Positions 53,076 through 63,932 of a DNA stretch of 64,000 bases are shown here, one piece after another. The stretch's first letter is position 1, and each line of letters begins with the position of its first letter. Below the pieces are notes generated by a model. The model made no database searches and was not told the DNA's origin. It saw only the letters and a program-made list of their open reading frames with translations. Location of the stretch: the NCBI GenBank assembly GCA_009760855.2, contig WPIO01000054.1, positions 1,312,501 to 1,376,500 of the forward strand, in the 5' to 3' direction. The position numbers and the translations under genes are program-made. The DNA is from Cristatella mucedo. Lineage: Eukaryota > Bryozoa > Phylactolaemata > Cristatellidae.

Positions 53076-56009
53076 ACGACGCTACTCCATCTGGTTTCAC
53101 GTTCTTTCACACCCCTAGATCAATCAAAACTGGAGGTGGAGTTGCTATGATCGTGCGCTCGAAATTCAACTTCAAGCCATTTGCGGTAACCTCGAAGCAG
53201 TCTTTTGAATCAATTGTCCTGGTCTCACCCGAAAACAAGCTACCGATAGTGGCAGTAGTCTATCGCCCACCAGGTACCAAATCCTCCTTTATCTCAGATT
53301 TCTCCGATCTCATTTCGATTCTGTGTGCAAGAAATCGATCCTTCCTCGTTATGGGTGATTTCAACGTTCACTTTGATAACTTATCTGACGCTTTCAGCAG
53401 CACCGAATTTCGTACATTGACAGACTCATTATCTCTTGTGACTCATGTGCATGGCCGTACCCACATCAAGGGTCACACACTCGACCAAATTTTCTCATAT
53501 AACTGCACTTTGTCATCACCAGTTATCACCAAATCCTGCTTATCTGACCACATGCAGATCTCATTCAATCTACAGTGTGTGCCCACATTCTCCTCTAAAA
53601 TAACCTGTGAATCGCGAAACCTCAAGACCCTTGACATCGATGCTGTCCGTGCGAGCATATCTGCTTCACCTTTGCTGCTCAGTCCTCCCTCCGATCTATC
53701 ATCACTGGTAGATTGCTACAACACGACACTAGCTGACACGCTCGACGAGTTTGCACCTTTGACAAAGCGCACTGTGCGTCCCCGCCCAGACGGCCTATGG
53801 TTTACCACAGACATTAAACTAGCCAAGTCTACTAAACGAAAGCTTGAAAAGGCATACAAAAGATCCGGACTAGCTGTCCATCGACAGGCATATGAAGACT
53901 ACTGTAAGTCGTACCAATCGATCCTAGCAAAGGCTAAGTCTAGCTTCTATAGAAACATTGTTGAATCACAGATGCACAATCCAAAAATGCTGATGTCGAC
54001 AATAAACCATCTCCTCAACCGTTCCCAGGTTAGCTCCTTACCTGATGATCCTTGCGATGATCTAGCCGATCGCTTCTCTCGATTCTTTGTGCAGAAGATA
54101 GACAAAATCAGGGAATCCATCCCTGCGATGACAACCTTCCCACTAGAATGCTGTTCCTCGGTTCCTGGCTGCGCCTCAATGTCTGCATTTAAACAGGTCA
54201 CTAGTGATGTAGTCCTAAAGCTCGTATCTCAATCAAAGAATACAACAAGTCCACTGGACCCTATTCCCACTGTCCTGCTCCTACGTTGCATTGATCTGCT
54301 GCTGCCATGCATAACCAACATCATTAATATGTCATTAGCCTCAGGTCAGGTCCCAGCACCTTTCAAAAAAGCTGTAGTCAGGCCACTTCTCAAGAAAGCT
54401 ACACTGGACCAAGAGAACTTAAGCAACTACCGCCCAGTCTCCCTTCTACCATTCCTATCAAAGACACTGCAACGGGTCGTGGCAGACCAGCTGAACTCGT
54501 ATATCGAAACCTCACACCTTGCTAGTAAGTTCCAGTCTGGCTTTAGAGCTAATCACTCCACAGAGTCAGCATTGCTTCGGGTATACAACGACCTACTTAG
54601 GAATGCAGACATGGGTAGAGTGTCTCTTCTTGTTTTGCTCGATCTTTCGGCAGCTTTTGATACCATCGATCACAAAGTACTTCTAGAGCGCCTCTCATCT
54701 CGCCTGGGCATCACTGGCACTGCTCTGCAGTGGTTCAGGTCCTATCTCAGTGGGAGACTCCAGAGTGTTGACGTGAATGGACAAAGATCATCTGAAGTAC
54801 CTCTAAAATATGGAGTACCTCAGGGCTCTGTGCTAGGTCCGGTCCTTTTCACCGTTTATACTCTCCCTCTCGCTGATGTGATTGCCAAGCACAATCTAGG
54901 CTTTCACTTCTATGCGGATGACACTCAGTTGTACCTTTGCTTTGATCCCTCCCAGCCTTCGAGCACCTCAAATTCTCTCAACTCACTTGCTGCATGCATT
55001 GATGACATCCGATCATGGATGGCAGCAAATTTTCTAAAACTAAACGATGATAAAACTAACTTACTAGTTATGGGCAAACCTAGTGTTATTCAGAAATTGG
55101 AAAGGCTGACTTTCAAAATTGGCTCTGCCAGCATATCTCCAGTTGCATCAGCTCGAAATCTAGGTGTCATATTCCAAAGAGACCTCTCGTTAGACGACCA
55201 CATCAGCTCCACAGTCAAATCAGCCTATTTTCAGCTTCATAACATTGCTAAAATTAGGGCTTGTTTAGATAAGGATACCACGTCCAAGTTGGTCAATGCA
55301 TTCGCGACATCCCGTCTCGACTTCTGCAACTCACTGCTCGCTGGCCTACTGGCATGTGCGATCAGGCGATTGCAGCTGGTGCAAAACTCTGCAGCTAGGC
55401 TTGTTTGTCGTGAGCGTCGCAGTTGCCACATTACTCCACTTCTCGCCGACCTGCACTGGCTACCAGTCAAACAACGGATTGACTTCAAGGTTTTGTCGCT
55501 CACTTTTAGGTCTCTTCATTCTATGGCTCCAGCCTACCTTTCAGAAATACTACCCCATCAGGCAAAGCATCGTACCACTCGCTTTTCGGAATCCAACAGT
55601 CTAGAAATACCTCGTACAAACCTTAAATCCTTTGGAGACCGTGCATTTAGCTCGTATGCTCCCACAGCCTGGAACTGCCTCCCGACCTGCATCAGAACAT
55701 CCCCTGACCTGACCACATTTAAAAGAAACTTAAAAACATACCTATTTAGGACAGCATTTAGTGGGTCCTTGTGATTCGTCCTCGATGTGCTTATGCGTGC
55801 TGACACTGTTCATGCTGCCACTAACCACATTTGCATGCTGACCCAGTGCATGTAACCCCTTACCATGTTATTCATTTTGTTTGTTTCTCAAGCATGATTT
55901 TACTTACTATTCTATTGCGTATCACTTTGCAGCAAATGTAAAGCGCCTAGAAAGAGATTATGTTCTCTGAGGGCGCTTTATCAAGTGCAATATTATTATT
56001 ATTATTATT
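53076..56009 (+). mobile_element. L2-like LINE copy 4 in array, best preserved
   Basis: Flanked by ATTCCG (53070-53075 and 56010-56015). The layout is the 5'-truncated endonuclease, reverse transcriptase, C-terminal domain, 3' untranslated region, hairpin (about 55937-55979) and (ATT)n tail. Within the unit it sits at exactly the same base as the other three copies. Confidence 0.9.
53147..55774 (+). CDS. LINE endonuclease (partial) and reverse transcriptase, intact frame
   Basis: The 875-codon frame is uninterrupted. The N-terminal about 150 residues are the back half of an AP-type endonuclease: YRPPG near 39-43, G70-D71-F72-N73, and S133-D134-H135. The reverse transcriptase follows at about 395-680: LDLSAAFD with D499 and D505, PQGSVLGP from 558, and Y589-A590-D591-D592. 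The L2-type C-terminal domain (NSAARLVCRERRSCHITPLL, KAWN-like TAWNCLP) ends in YLFRTAFSGSL. The frame continues upstream without Met to the truncation at 53076. The missing front of the endonuclease should prevent target nicking, so it is a readable but probably non-autonomous copy. It has one extra Ser codon (SSTEF) relative to its sisters. Confidence 0.9.
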   Translation: MIVRSKFNFKPFAVTSKQSFESIVLVSPENKLPIVAVVYRPPGTKSSFISDFSDLISILCARNRSFLVMGDFNVHFDNLSDAFSSTEFRTLTDSLSLVTHVHGRTHIKGHTLDQIFSYNCTLSSPVITKSCLSDHMQISFNLQCVPTFSSKITCESRNLKTLDIDAVRASISASPLLLSPPSDLSSLVDCYNTTLADTLDEFAPLTKRTVRPRPDGLWFTTDIKLAKSTKRKLEKAYKRSGLAVHRQAYEDYCKSYQSILAKAKSSFYRNIVESQMHNPKMLMSTINHLLNRSQVSSLPDDPCDDLADRFSRFFVQKIDKIRESIPAMTTFPLECCSSVPGCASMSAFKQVTSDVVLKLVSQSKNTTSPLDPIPTVLLLRCIDLLLPCITNIINMSLASGQVPAPFKKAVVRPLLKKATLDQENLSNYRPVSLLPFLSKTLQRVVADQLNSYIETSHLASKFQSGFRANHSTESALLRVYNDLLRNADMGRVSLLVLLDLSAAFDTIDHKVLLERLSSRLGITGTALQWFRSYLSGRLQSVDVNGQRSSEVPLKYGVPQGSVLGPVLFTVYTLPLADVIAKHNLGFHFYADDTQLYLCFDPSQPSSTSNSLNSLAACIDDIRSWMAANFLKLNDDKTNLLVMGKPSVIQKLERLTFKIGSASISPVASARNLGVIFQRDLSLDDHISSTVKSAYFQLHNIAKIRACLDKDTTSKLVNAFATSRLDFCNSLLAGLLACAIRRLQLVQNSAARLVCRERRSCHITPLLADLHWLPVKQRIDFKVLSLTFRSLHSMAPAYLSEILPHQAKHRTTRFSESNSLEIPRTNLKSFGDRAFSSYAPTAWNCLPTCIRTSPDLTTFKRNLKTYLFRTAFSGSL

Positions 56010-56701
56010 ATTCCGGACTAGCACAGCATAGTGGCCTAACAATTAAATTGATTATTACCAAAGCTGGAAAACTAAACGACTAGTCAGCAGAGGAGGTGGC
56101 AGCAGTAAGCACTGGGCGACTGCCCATTATTGCGAGTCTTTTTGTTTCTACGACCATAGACCCGACCAAAGTTTACGAGCGAGCTTAAACGATCGAGGGT
56201 TTTTTTTATTCCCTCGCCAGCTCGTAGCCGTACGCTGAGACGATAAAGGCTCGATTGGCTTAGCTATGTATGCATTTGTCAATGCAGAAAAGCATGAATA
56301 CGAACATGAGGCGGACGGGCCACGGCTGCAACGCTGTAGGCAGCTACATGCCAACGCTTTCGTTGGCAATCCAAGAACGATGGCATATACGGCCAACTTA
56401 CAATGTCTTTCGGATATTGCTCACTAGGGCTATAGTAATCAATTCAATCTCTCGATCAAACGTGGAGCGACCAGAGATTAGCAGATACGTGTTGTACAGG
56501 AGCACTTCATTGCACAGGTGTACATGACGACATCACAGCTCGCCCAACATAATGGTGACAATCCGACGATGGGACATCGACGAGAGTGTGAGTGCAAATA
56601 GCGATCAGGATGGCGAGGCCTAATGCGTTAAGTAAGAGTTGCTGCTACGGTTACTGGCCGCACAGAGGCTAGCTTAGCGGCAAGCAGCTGCATCGGACAG
56701 C

Positions 56702-57731
56702 ATGGCATGGCCGCACCATGATGACGGAGAAGCCGCCACCGAGTACCTGGGAAAATCGGCGGAAAGGAAAAAGGCTGGGGATGCAAGTATTCATCGAATC
56801 AATCGCCGTTGCGTTACGATTGCCGAGGCAAATGCAACTGTGACTTCTTTCAGAAAACTGAGCTTTGGCAGCCGGCGTCTTGGCTGAGGATTTTGCTTCC
56901 CCGAGGAATTCTACAACAGACCCCCTGGCGTCGGGTATGTCGAGGTGCATTCAAGGGCACTGGCGTCAAGACAGCTAGCTACTTTGCTCTACCCGACAAA
57001 AATTCCACAAGAAAGCAAGACAACTCGAAACGCTCCACCATTCCGGACTAGCACAGCGTAGTGGCCTAACAATTAAATTGATTATTACCAAAGCGGGAAA
57101 ACTAAACGACTACTCAGCAGAGGAGGTGGCAGCAGTAAGCACTGGGCGACTGCCTTTTTTTGCGAGTCTTTTTGTTTCTACGACCATAGACCCGACCAAA
57201 GTTTACGAGCAATCTTAAACGATCGAGTGTTTATATCATTCCCTCGCTTGCTGGTAGCCGTACGCCGAGACGATAAAGGCTCGATTGGCTTAGCTATGTA
57301 TGCATTTGTCAATGCAGAAAAGCATGAATACGAACATGAGGCGGACGGGCCACGGCTGCAACGCTGTAGGCAGCTACATGCCAACGCTTTCGTTGGCAAT
57401 CCGAGAACGATGGCATATACGGCCAACGTAGAATGTCTTTCGGATATTGCTCACAAGGGATATGGTAATCAATTCAATCTCTCGATCAAACGTGGAGCGA
57501 CCAGAGATTAGCAGATACGTGTTGTACAGGAGCACTTCATCGCACAGGTGTACATGACGGCATCACAGCTCGCCCAACATAATGGTGACAGTCCGACGAT
57601 GGGACATCGACGAGAGTGTGAGTGCAAATAGCGATCAGGATGGCGAGGCCTAATGCGTTAAGTAAGAGTTGCTGCTACGGTTACTGGCCGCACAGAGGCT
57701 AGCTTAGCGGCAAGCAGCTGCATCGGACAGC
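56702..57731 (+). repeat. Array unit 11 (type B)
   Basis: Standard 1030-bp unit, type B middle, with a private CCAACGTAGAATG change. Confidence 0.88.
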
Positions 57732-58759
57732 ATAGCATGGCCGCACCACGATGACGGAGAAGCCGCCACGAGTACCTGGGAAAATCGGCTGAAAGGAAAA
57801 AGGCTGGGGATGCAAGTATTCATCGAATCAATCGCCGTTGCGTTACGATTGCCGAGGCAAATGCAACTGTGACTTCTTTCAGAAAACTGAGCTTTGGCAG
57901 CCGGCGTCTTGGCTGAGGATTTTGCTTCCCCGAGGAATTCTACAACAGACCCCCTGGCGTTGGGTATGTCGAGGTGCATTCAAGGGCACTGGCGTCAAGA
58001 CAGCTAGCTACTTTGCTCTACCCGACAAAAATTTCACAAAAAAGCAACACAACTCGAAACGCTCCACCATTCCGGACTAGCACAGCTTAGCAGCCTAACA
58101 ATTAAACTGCTTTCTACCAAAGCTGGAAAACTTAATGACTACTCAGCAGTGTGGGGTGGCAGCAGCAAGCACTGGGCGACTGCGTTTTTTTGCGAGTCTT
58201 TTTGTTTCTACGACCATAGACCCGACCGAAGTTTGCGAGCAAGCTTTAACGATCGAGTGTTTATATTATTCCCTCGCTTGCTGGTAGCCGTACGCCGAGA
58301 CGATAAAGGCTCGATTGGCTTAGCTATGTATGCATTTGTCAATGCAGAAAAGCATGAATACGAACATGAGGCGGACGGGCCACGGCTGCAACGCTGTAGG
58401 AGGCTACATGCCAACGCTTTCGTTGGCAATCCAAGAACGATGGCATATACGGCCAACTTACAATGTCTTTCGGATATTGCTCACAAAGGATATGGTAATC
58501 AATTCAATCTCTCGATCAAACGTGGAGCGACCAGAGATTAGCAGATACGTGTTGTACAGGAGCACTTCATTGCACAGGTGTACATGACGACATCACAGCT
58601 CGCCCAACATAATGGTGACAATCCGACGATGGGACATCGACGAGTGTGAGTGCAAATAGCGATCAGGATGGCGAGGCCTAATGCGTTAAGTAAGAGTTGC
58701 TGCTACGGTTACTGGCCGCACAGAGGCTAGCTTAGCGGCAAGCAGCTGCATCGGACAGC
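57732..58759 (+). repeat. Array unit 12 (type A)
   Basis: The start word is ATAGCATGG. It has a type A middle and lacks one C in GCCACGAG, as unit 7 does. It encodes a 130-codon frame at 58149-58541. Confidence 0.88.
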
Positions 58760-59789
58760 ATGGCATGGCCGCACCATGATGACGGAGAAGCCGCCACCGA
58801 GTACCTGGGAAAATCGGCGGAAAGGAAAAAGGCTGGGGATGCAAGTATTCATCGAATCAATCGCCGTTGCGTTACGATTGCCGAGGCAAATGCAACTGTG
58901 ACTTCTTTCAGAAAACTGAGCTTTGGCAGCCGGCGTCTTGGCTGAGGATTTTGCTTCCCCGAGGAATTCTACAACAGACCCCCTGGCGTCGGGTATGTCG
59001 AGGTGCATTCAAGGGCACTGGCGTCAAGACAGCTAGCTACTTTGCTCTACCCGACAAAAATTCCACAAGAAAGCAAGACAACTCGAAACGCTCCACCATT
59101 CCGGACTAGCACAGCGTAGTGGCCTAACAATTAAATTGATTATTACCAAAGCGGAAAAACTAAACGACTACTCAGCAGAGGAGGTGGCAGCAGTAAGCAC
59201 TGGGCGACTGCCTTTTTTTGCGAGTCTTTTTGTTTCTACGACCATAGACCCGACCAAAGTTTACGAGCAATCTTAAACGATCGAGTGTTTATATTATTCT
59301 CTCGCTTGCTGGTAGCCGTACGCCGAGACGATAAAGGCTCGATTGGCTTAGCTATGTATGCATTTGTCAATGCAGAAAAGCATGAATACGAACATGAGGC
59401 GGACGGGCCACGGCTGCAACGCTGTAGGCAGCTACATGCCAACGCTTTCGTTGGCAATCCGAAAACGATGGCATATACGGCCAACTTAGAATGTCTTTCG
59501 GATATTGCTCACAAGGGATATGGTAATCAATTCAATCTCTCGATCAAACGTGGAGCGACCAGAGATTAGCAGATACGTGTTGTACAGGAGCACTTCATCG
59601 CACAGGTGTACATGACGACATCACAGCTCGCCCAACATAATGGTGACAGTCCGACGATGGGACATCGACGAGAGTGTGAGTGCAAATAGCGATCAGGATG
59701 GCGAGGCCTAATGCGTTAAGTAAGAGTTGCTGCTACGGTTACTGGCCGCACAGAGGCTAGCTTAGCGGCAAGCAGCTGCATCGGACAGC
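58760..59789 (+). repeat. Array unit 13 (type B)
   Basis: Standard length and type B, with AAAGCGGAAAAACTAAACG as in unit 8. Confidence 0.88.
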
Positions 59790-60823
59790 ATGGCATGGCC
59801 GCACCATGATGACGGAGAAGCCGCCACCGAGTACCTGGGAAAATCGGCTGAAAGGAAAAAGGCTGGGGATGCAAGTATTCATCGAATCAATCGCCGTTGC
59901 GTTACGATTGCCGAGGCAAATGCAACTGTGACTTCTTTCAGAAAACTGAGCTTTGGCAGCCGGCGTCTTGGCTGAGGATTTTGCTTCCCCGAGGAATTCT
60001 ACAACAGACCCCCTGGCGTCGGGTATGTCGAGGTGCATTCAAGGGCACTGGCGTCAAGACAGCTAGCTACTTTGCTCTACCCGACAAAAATTTCACAAGA
60101 AAGCAAGACAACTCGAAACGCTCCACCATTCCGGACTAGCACAGCTTAGCTGCCTAACAATTAAACTGCTTTCTACCAAAGCTGGAAAACTTAATGACTA
60201 CTCAGCAGTGTGGGGTGGCAGCAGCAAGTACTGGGCGACTGCGTTTTTTTTTTGCGAGTCTTTTTGTTTCTACGACCATAGACCCGACCGAAGTTTGCGA
60301 GCAAGCTTTAACGATCGAGTGTTTATATTATTCCCTCGCTTGCTGGTAGCCGTACGCCGAGACGATAAAGGCTCGATTGGCTTAGCTATGTATGCATTTG
60401 TCAATGCAGAAAAGCATGAATACGAACATGAGGCGGACGGGCCACGGCTGCAACGCTGTAGGCAGCTACATGCCAACGCTTTCGTTGGCAATCCAAGAAC
60501 GATGGCATATACGGCCAACTTACAATGTCTTTCGGATATTGCTCACAAAGGATATGGTAATCAATTCAATCTCTCGATCAAACGTGGAGCGACCAGAGAT
60601 TAGCAGATACGTGTTGTACAGGAGCACTTCATTGCACAGGTGTACATGACGACATCACAGCTCGCCCAACATAATGGTGACAATCCGACGATGGGACATC
60701 GACGAGAGTGTGAGTGCAAATAGCGATCAGGATGGCGAGGCCTAATGCGTTAAGTAAGAGTTGCTGCTACGGTTACTGGCCGCACAGAGGCTAGCTTAGC
60801 GGCAAGCAGCTGCATCGGACAGC
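59790..60823 (+). repeat. Array unit 14 (type A)
   Basis: Type A middle with an extended T-run (about 60243-60252) that adds bases and keeps a 131-codon frame at 60208-60603. Confidence 0.88.
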
Positions 60824-61851
60824 ATGGCATGGCCGCACCATGATGACGGAGAAGCCGCCACCGAGTACCTGGGAAAATCGGCGGAAAGGAAAAAGGCTGG
60901 GGATGCAAGTATTCATCGAATCAATCGCCGTTGCGTTACGATTGCCGAGGCAAATGCAACTGTGACTTCTTTCAGAAAACTGAGCTTTGGCAGCCGGCGT
61001 CTTGGCTGAGGATTTTGCTTCCCCGAGGAATTCTACAACAGACCCCCTGGCGTCGGGTATGTCGAGGTGCATTCAAGGGCACTGGCGTCAAGACAGCTAG
61101 CTACTTTGCTCTACCCGACAAAAATTCCACAAGAAAGCAAGACAACTCGAAACGCTCCACCATTCCGGAGTAGCACAGCGTAGTGGCCTAACAATTAAAT
61201 TGATTATTACCAAAGCGGGAAAACTAAACGACTACTCAGCAGAGGAGGTGGCAGCAGTAAGCACTGGGCGACTGCCTTTTTTGCGAGTCTTTTTGTTTCT
61301 ACGACCATAGACCCGACCAAAGTTTACGAGCAATCTTAAACGATCGAGTGTTTATATTATTCTCTCGCTTGCTGGTAGCCGTACGCCGAGACGATTAAGG
61401 CTCGATTGGCTTAGCTATGTATGCATTTGTCAATGCAGAAAAGCATGAATACGAACATGAGGCGGACGGGCCACGGCTGCAACGCTGTAGGCAGCTACAT
61501 GCCAACGCTTTCGTTGGCAATCCAAGAACGATGGCATATACGGCCAACTTAGAATGTCTTTCGGATATTGCTCACAAGGGCTATGGTAATCAATTCAATC
61601 TCTCGATGAAACGTGGAGCGACCAGAGATTAGCAGATACGTGTTGTACAGGAGCACTTCATTGCACAGGTGTACATGACGACATCACAGCTCGCCCAACA
61701 TAATGGTGACAATCCGACGATGGGACATCGACGAGAGTGTGAGTGCAAATAGCGATCAGGATGGCGAGGCCTAATGCGTTAAGTAAGAGTTGCATCTACG
61801 GTTACTGGCCGCACAGAGGCTAGCTTAGCGGAAGCAGCTTCATCCAACATC
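60824..61851 (+). repeat. Array unit 15 (type B)
   Basis: Type B with a short six-T run and ATTCCGGAGTAGCAC in place of GGACTAGCAC. Confidence 0.88.
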
Positions 61852-62117
61852 ATGGCATGGCCGCACCATGATGACGGAGAAGCCGCCACCGAATACCTGG
61901 GAAAATCGGCTGAAAGGAAAAAGGCTGGGGATGCAAGTATTCATCGAATCAATCGCCGTTGCGTTAGGATTGCCGAGGCAAATGCAACTGTGACTTCTTT
62001 CAGAAAACTGAGCTTTGGCAGCCGGCGTCTTGGCTGAGGATTTTGCTTCCCCGAGGAATTCTACAACAGACCCCCTGGCGTCGGGTTTGTCGAGGTGCAT
62101 TCAAGGGCACTGGCGTC
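61852..62117 (+). repeat. Array unit 16 (partial, right end)
   Basis: It matches other units to GGGCACTGGCGTCA near 62117 and then leaves the array abruptly (TGACAGATAACC). Beyond it, CTGGAAGCACCATGACGAGG (about 62180) may be a much older unit relative. Confidence 0.8.
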
Positions 62118-62970
62118 ATGACAGATAACCATTTAACTGTACTCTACATGGAGAGGCAGCCATTAACTTGCCTGGCCATCTGGAAGCACCATGACGAGGG
62201 AGATGCAGCTATCGATAACCTGTGAAGCTATACAGAAAGGAAAAGGCTTGGGATATTTGACTTAAGCTTATCGAAGCCGCTGTGTTAGGATTGCAGAGGC
62301 GGCTAAATTTTGATATTAGCAAAAATGGAAGCTTTGGCTGACGGCTTCTTCGCTTGGGATTCTGATTCTGATTCCGACCTGGGGATTCTCAGGAATTTCT
62401 GAAACAGACTAGCTGGAGGCAGGGTGCTTGGAGTTGGTCGGAACCGAAGCCGCTGAAGGTAAAACCAGGGGCAGCGTTAAATCTGATCCATACACGCTGA
62501 GAGCCTGACAGCTGTCGAGGTCAATGCAGCTGTTGCAGCTGCAGCCATGAAGAAGATACACTCGAAGTACGGCCACCTGCTGCTGCTGCTGAAGTAGTTG
62601 CATGACGCAGACAAGATGGTCAGGAGGCTGGTTACCCTAGCAGCCGAAGGAACACGGCAGGGCGCGGTTTGCACCTTGGGCGAGGTGGTCGGTGCTGAAG
62701 GGGCCTTCGTGAAGCTACGGTCTGGGTGGTCCTTTTTAGCCAGCCAAGGCAGCAAAATACCCAAGGAGGTGATACTGCCTACCCGATGCTGGGTCAAGTG
62801 AGCAGGTCTGTCTTTGATATTTTCACTCATACAAAAATCCATGCCCATACAGGCATGACAAGCAGGCAAGCAAGACAAAGTCGAAAAAATTTGATCAAGG
62901 GGGCCATCAAGCGGACAGGCCGCTGCACCAAAGCAGCATCAGGCAGCCGGAGACGGCGTTGACGGCACAC
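62118..62970. other. Right flank of the array, no gene resolved
   Basis: The sequence resembles array units only faintly (AAGCACCATGACGAGGGAGA near 62185, then GAAAGGAAAAGGCTTGGGAT). An open frame at 62598-62801 (starting MHDADKMVRRLVTLAAEGTR) is followed by a donor-like CAA|GTGAGC at about 62797. It could be an exon, but no domain is recognisable. Confidence 0.3.
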
Positions 62971-63088
<118 letters not shown>

Positions 63089-63412
63089 GCCAGCATTATA
63101 TACCCGAGCCTGCAAAGGCCAAGATCCAGAGTCAGCCTGCGCCCTTGTAGGGAGATGTCAGAGTTGCTGCTAGGGCTACAACTAACCACTTTTGCATGCT
63201 ACACTTCGCATTTTACCACTCGCCATATTCTGCATGCTTTTAAAGTATATTCATGGCGTATTTTGTGCACTTAATGTTGTCGTTATAGCATATCCACATT
63301 AAAATAATTGTAATTTAATCATTGCTGTAAGATTTGACGTCCTGCAGCTCATGCAGTAATATAAGCAACTTGGCAGCAGGCTTACTTGAGCAAAATTATC
63401 TGTATTTTGCAG

Positions 63413-63932
63413 ACCGGCAATGTCTGCCAAAGATTTAGCCAACCTGGATGACAAACAGTTGCCATGCAGTGCTTGTAAAGCAGCTGTTTGTGACCCAATA
63501 CTGCTGCCTTGCCTACACAACTGCTGCCGAAAATGCCTTGATTCAGCCGCTGCCACGGCTGACAAGGCAAACTGCATAAGTTGCCCAGCATGCAACAGTG
63601 TGGCCGCGCCTTCCAGCAGGTTTTGCAACCTGTTTCTGGCGCACCAAGCTGCTGCATGTCATGTGTTCCTGAGTCAGCCTGCATCCTTGAAGCAAGATGT
63701 CAGCGCAGCTGCTACGGTTAGCCCGAGCAGCACATTAAGTGGTTTGTCAGCAAGCAGCGGCTGGTGGCAGTTTACGACCGATATCCAGCCATCGGGTCGT
63801 CGGTCGTCGAAGAGAAGGGCTCAAGCAACCAGGGGCAGAGCAGATGCAAGCGAACCTGCAGGGAAGCCTGCTGGCGACAGGGGGAAGCGCCGGCTGTCGA
63901 CCAATCGGGCCACAGGCAGCAGTGCGAGCTGA
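63413..63932 (+). CDS. RING-finger protein, 5' coding exon
   Basis: A pyrimidine-rich acceptor (CTGTATTTTGCAG) ends at 63412 and the first ATG is at 63420. Residues 16-58 form a C3HC4 RING: C16-x2-C19, C31-x-H33, C36-x2-C39, C55-x2-C58. This is typical of TRIM-like or other E3 ubiquitin ligases. Beyond it, Cys/His residues (RFCNLFLAHQAAACH) are too few for a clear B-box, and a basic Ser/Arg/Ala-rich stretch follows to TGA at 63932. The downstream part (from about 63755) resembles the left flank of the tandem array, so the exon may end earlier by splicing. The rest of the gene lies outside the window. Confidence 0.6.

Larger units (their letters stand above)
52732..56701 (+). repeat. Array unit 10, LINE-bearing, mosaic right part
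   Basis: The left flank, LINE copy 4 and the first right-flank variants match units 3-5. After about 56396 it switches to variants of unit 7 (TTACAATG, TCACTAGGGCTATAG, GACAATCCGACG). That is the signature of unequal crossover or gene conversion. It is separated from the other LINE units by four LINE-free units. Confidence 0.9.
34869..62117 (+). repeat. Tandem array, about 1030-bp unit, about 16 copies, four carrying a LINE
   Basis: Unit starts, counted at the ATG of ATGGCATGGCCGCACC, fall at 35900, 36930, 40767, 44736, 48706, 49737, 50672, 51702, 52732, 56702, 57732 (ATA), 58760, 59790, 60824 and 61852. A diverged first unit starts near 34869. Spacing is 1027-1034 bp except one deleted unit (935) and four LINE-bearing units (3837-3970). 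Each unit holds similar short open frames on both strands: plus-strand MAWPHHDDGEAATEYLGKSA, a frame with HRPDQSLRASLNDRV and QRCRQLHANAFVGN, and minus-strand MHLDIPDARGSVVEFLGEAK. None is clearly a working gene because T-run length changes shift the central frame. The most likely origin is a tandemly amplified gene fragment. Confidence 0.92.

Noticed and set aside
41182-55774. Independent repeated insertions of a site-specific LINE into array units
   Set aside because: Flanking variants, the 5' truncation point and the target duplication are shared by all four copies, which fits co-amplification of one insertion better than targeting.
35867-61072. Conserved 93-codon minus-strand and 61-codon plus-strand frames in units as real genes
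   Set aside because: They overlap each other on opposite strands, their openness follows from the near-identity of the units, and nothing shows selection on either frame.
34869-62117. CRISPR array or ribosomal DNA repeat
   Set aside because: Units are about 1 kb and directly abutting with no short repeat-spacer pattern, and no rRNA-like sequence was recognised.
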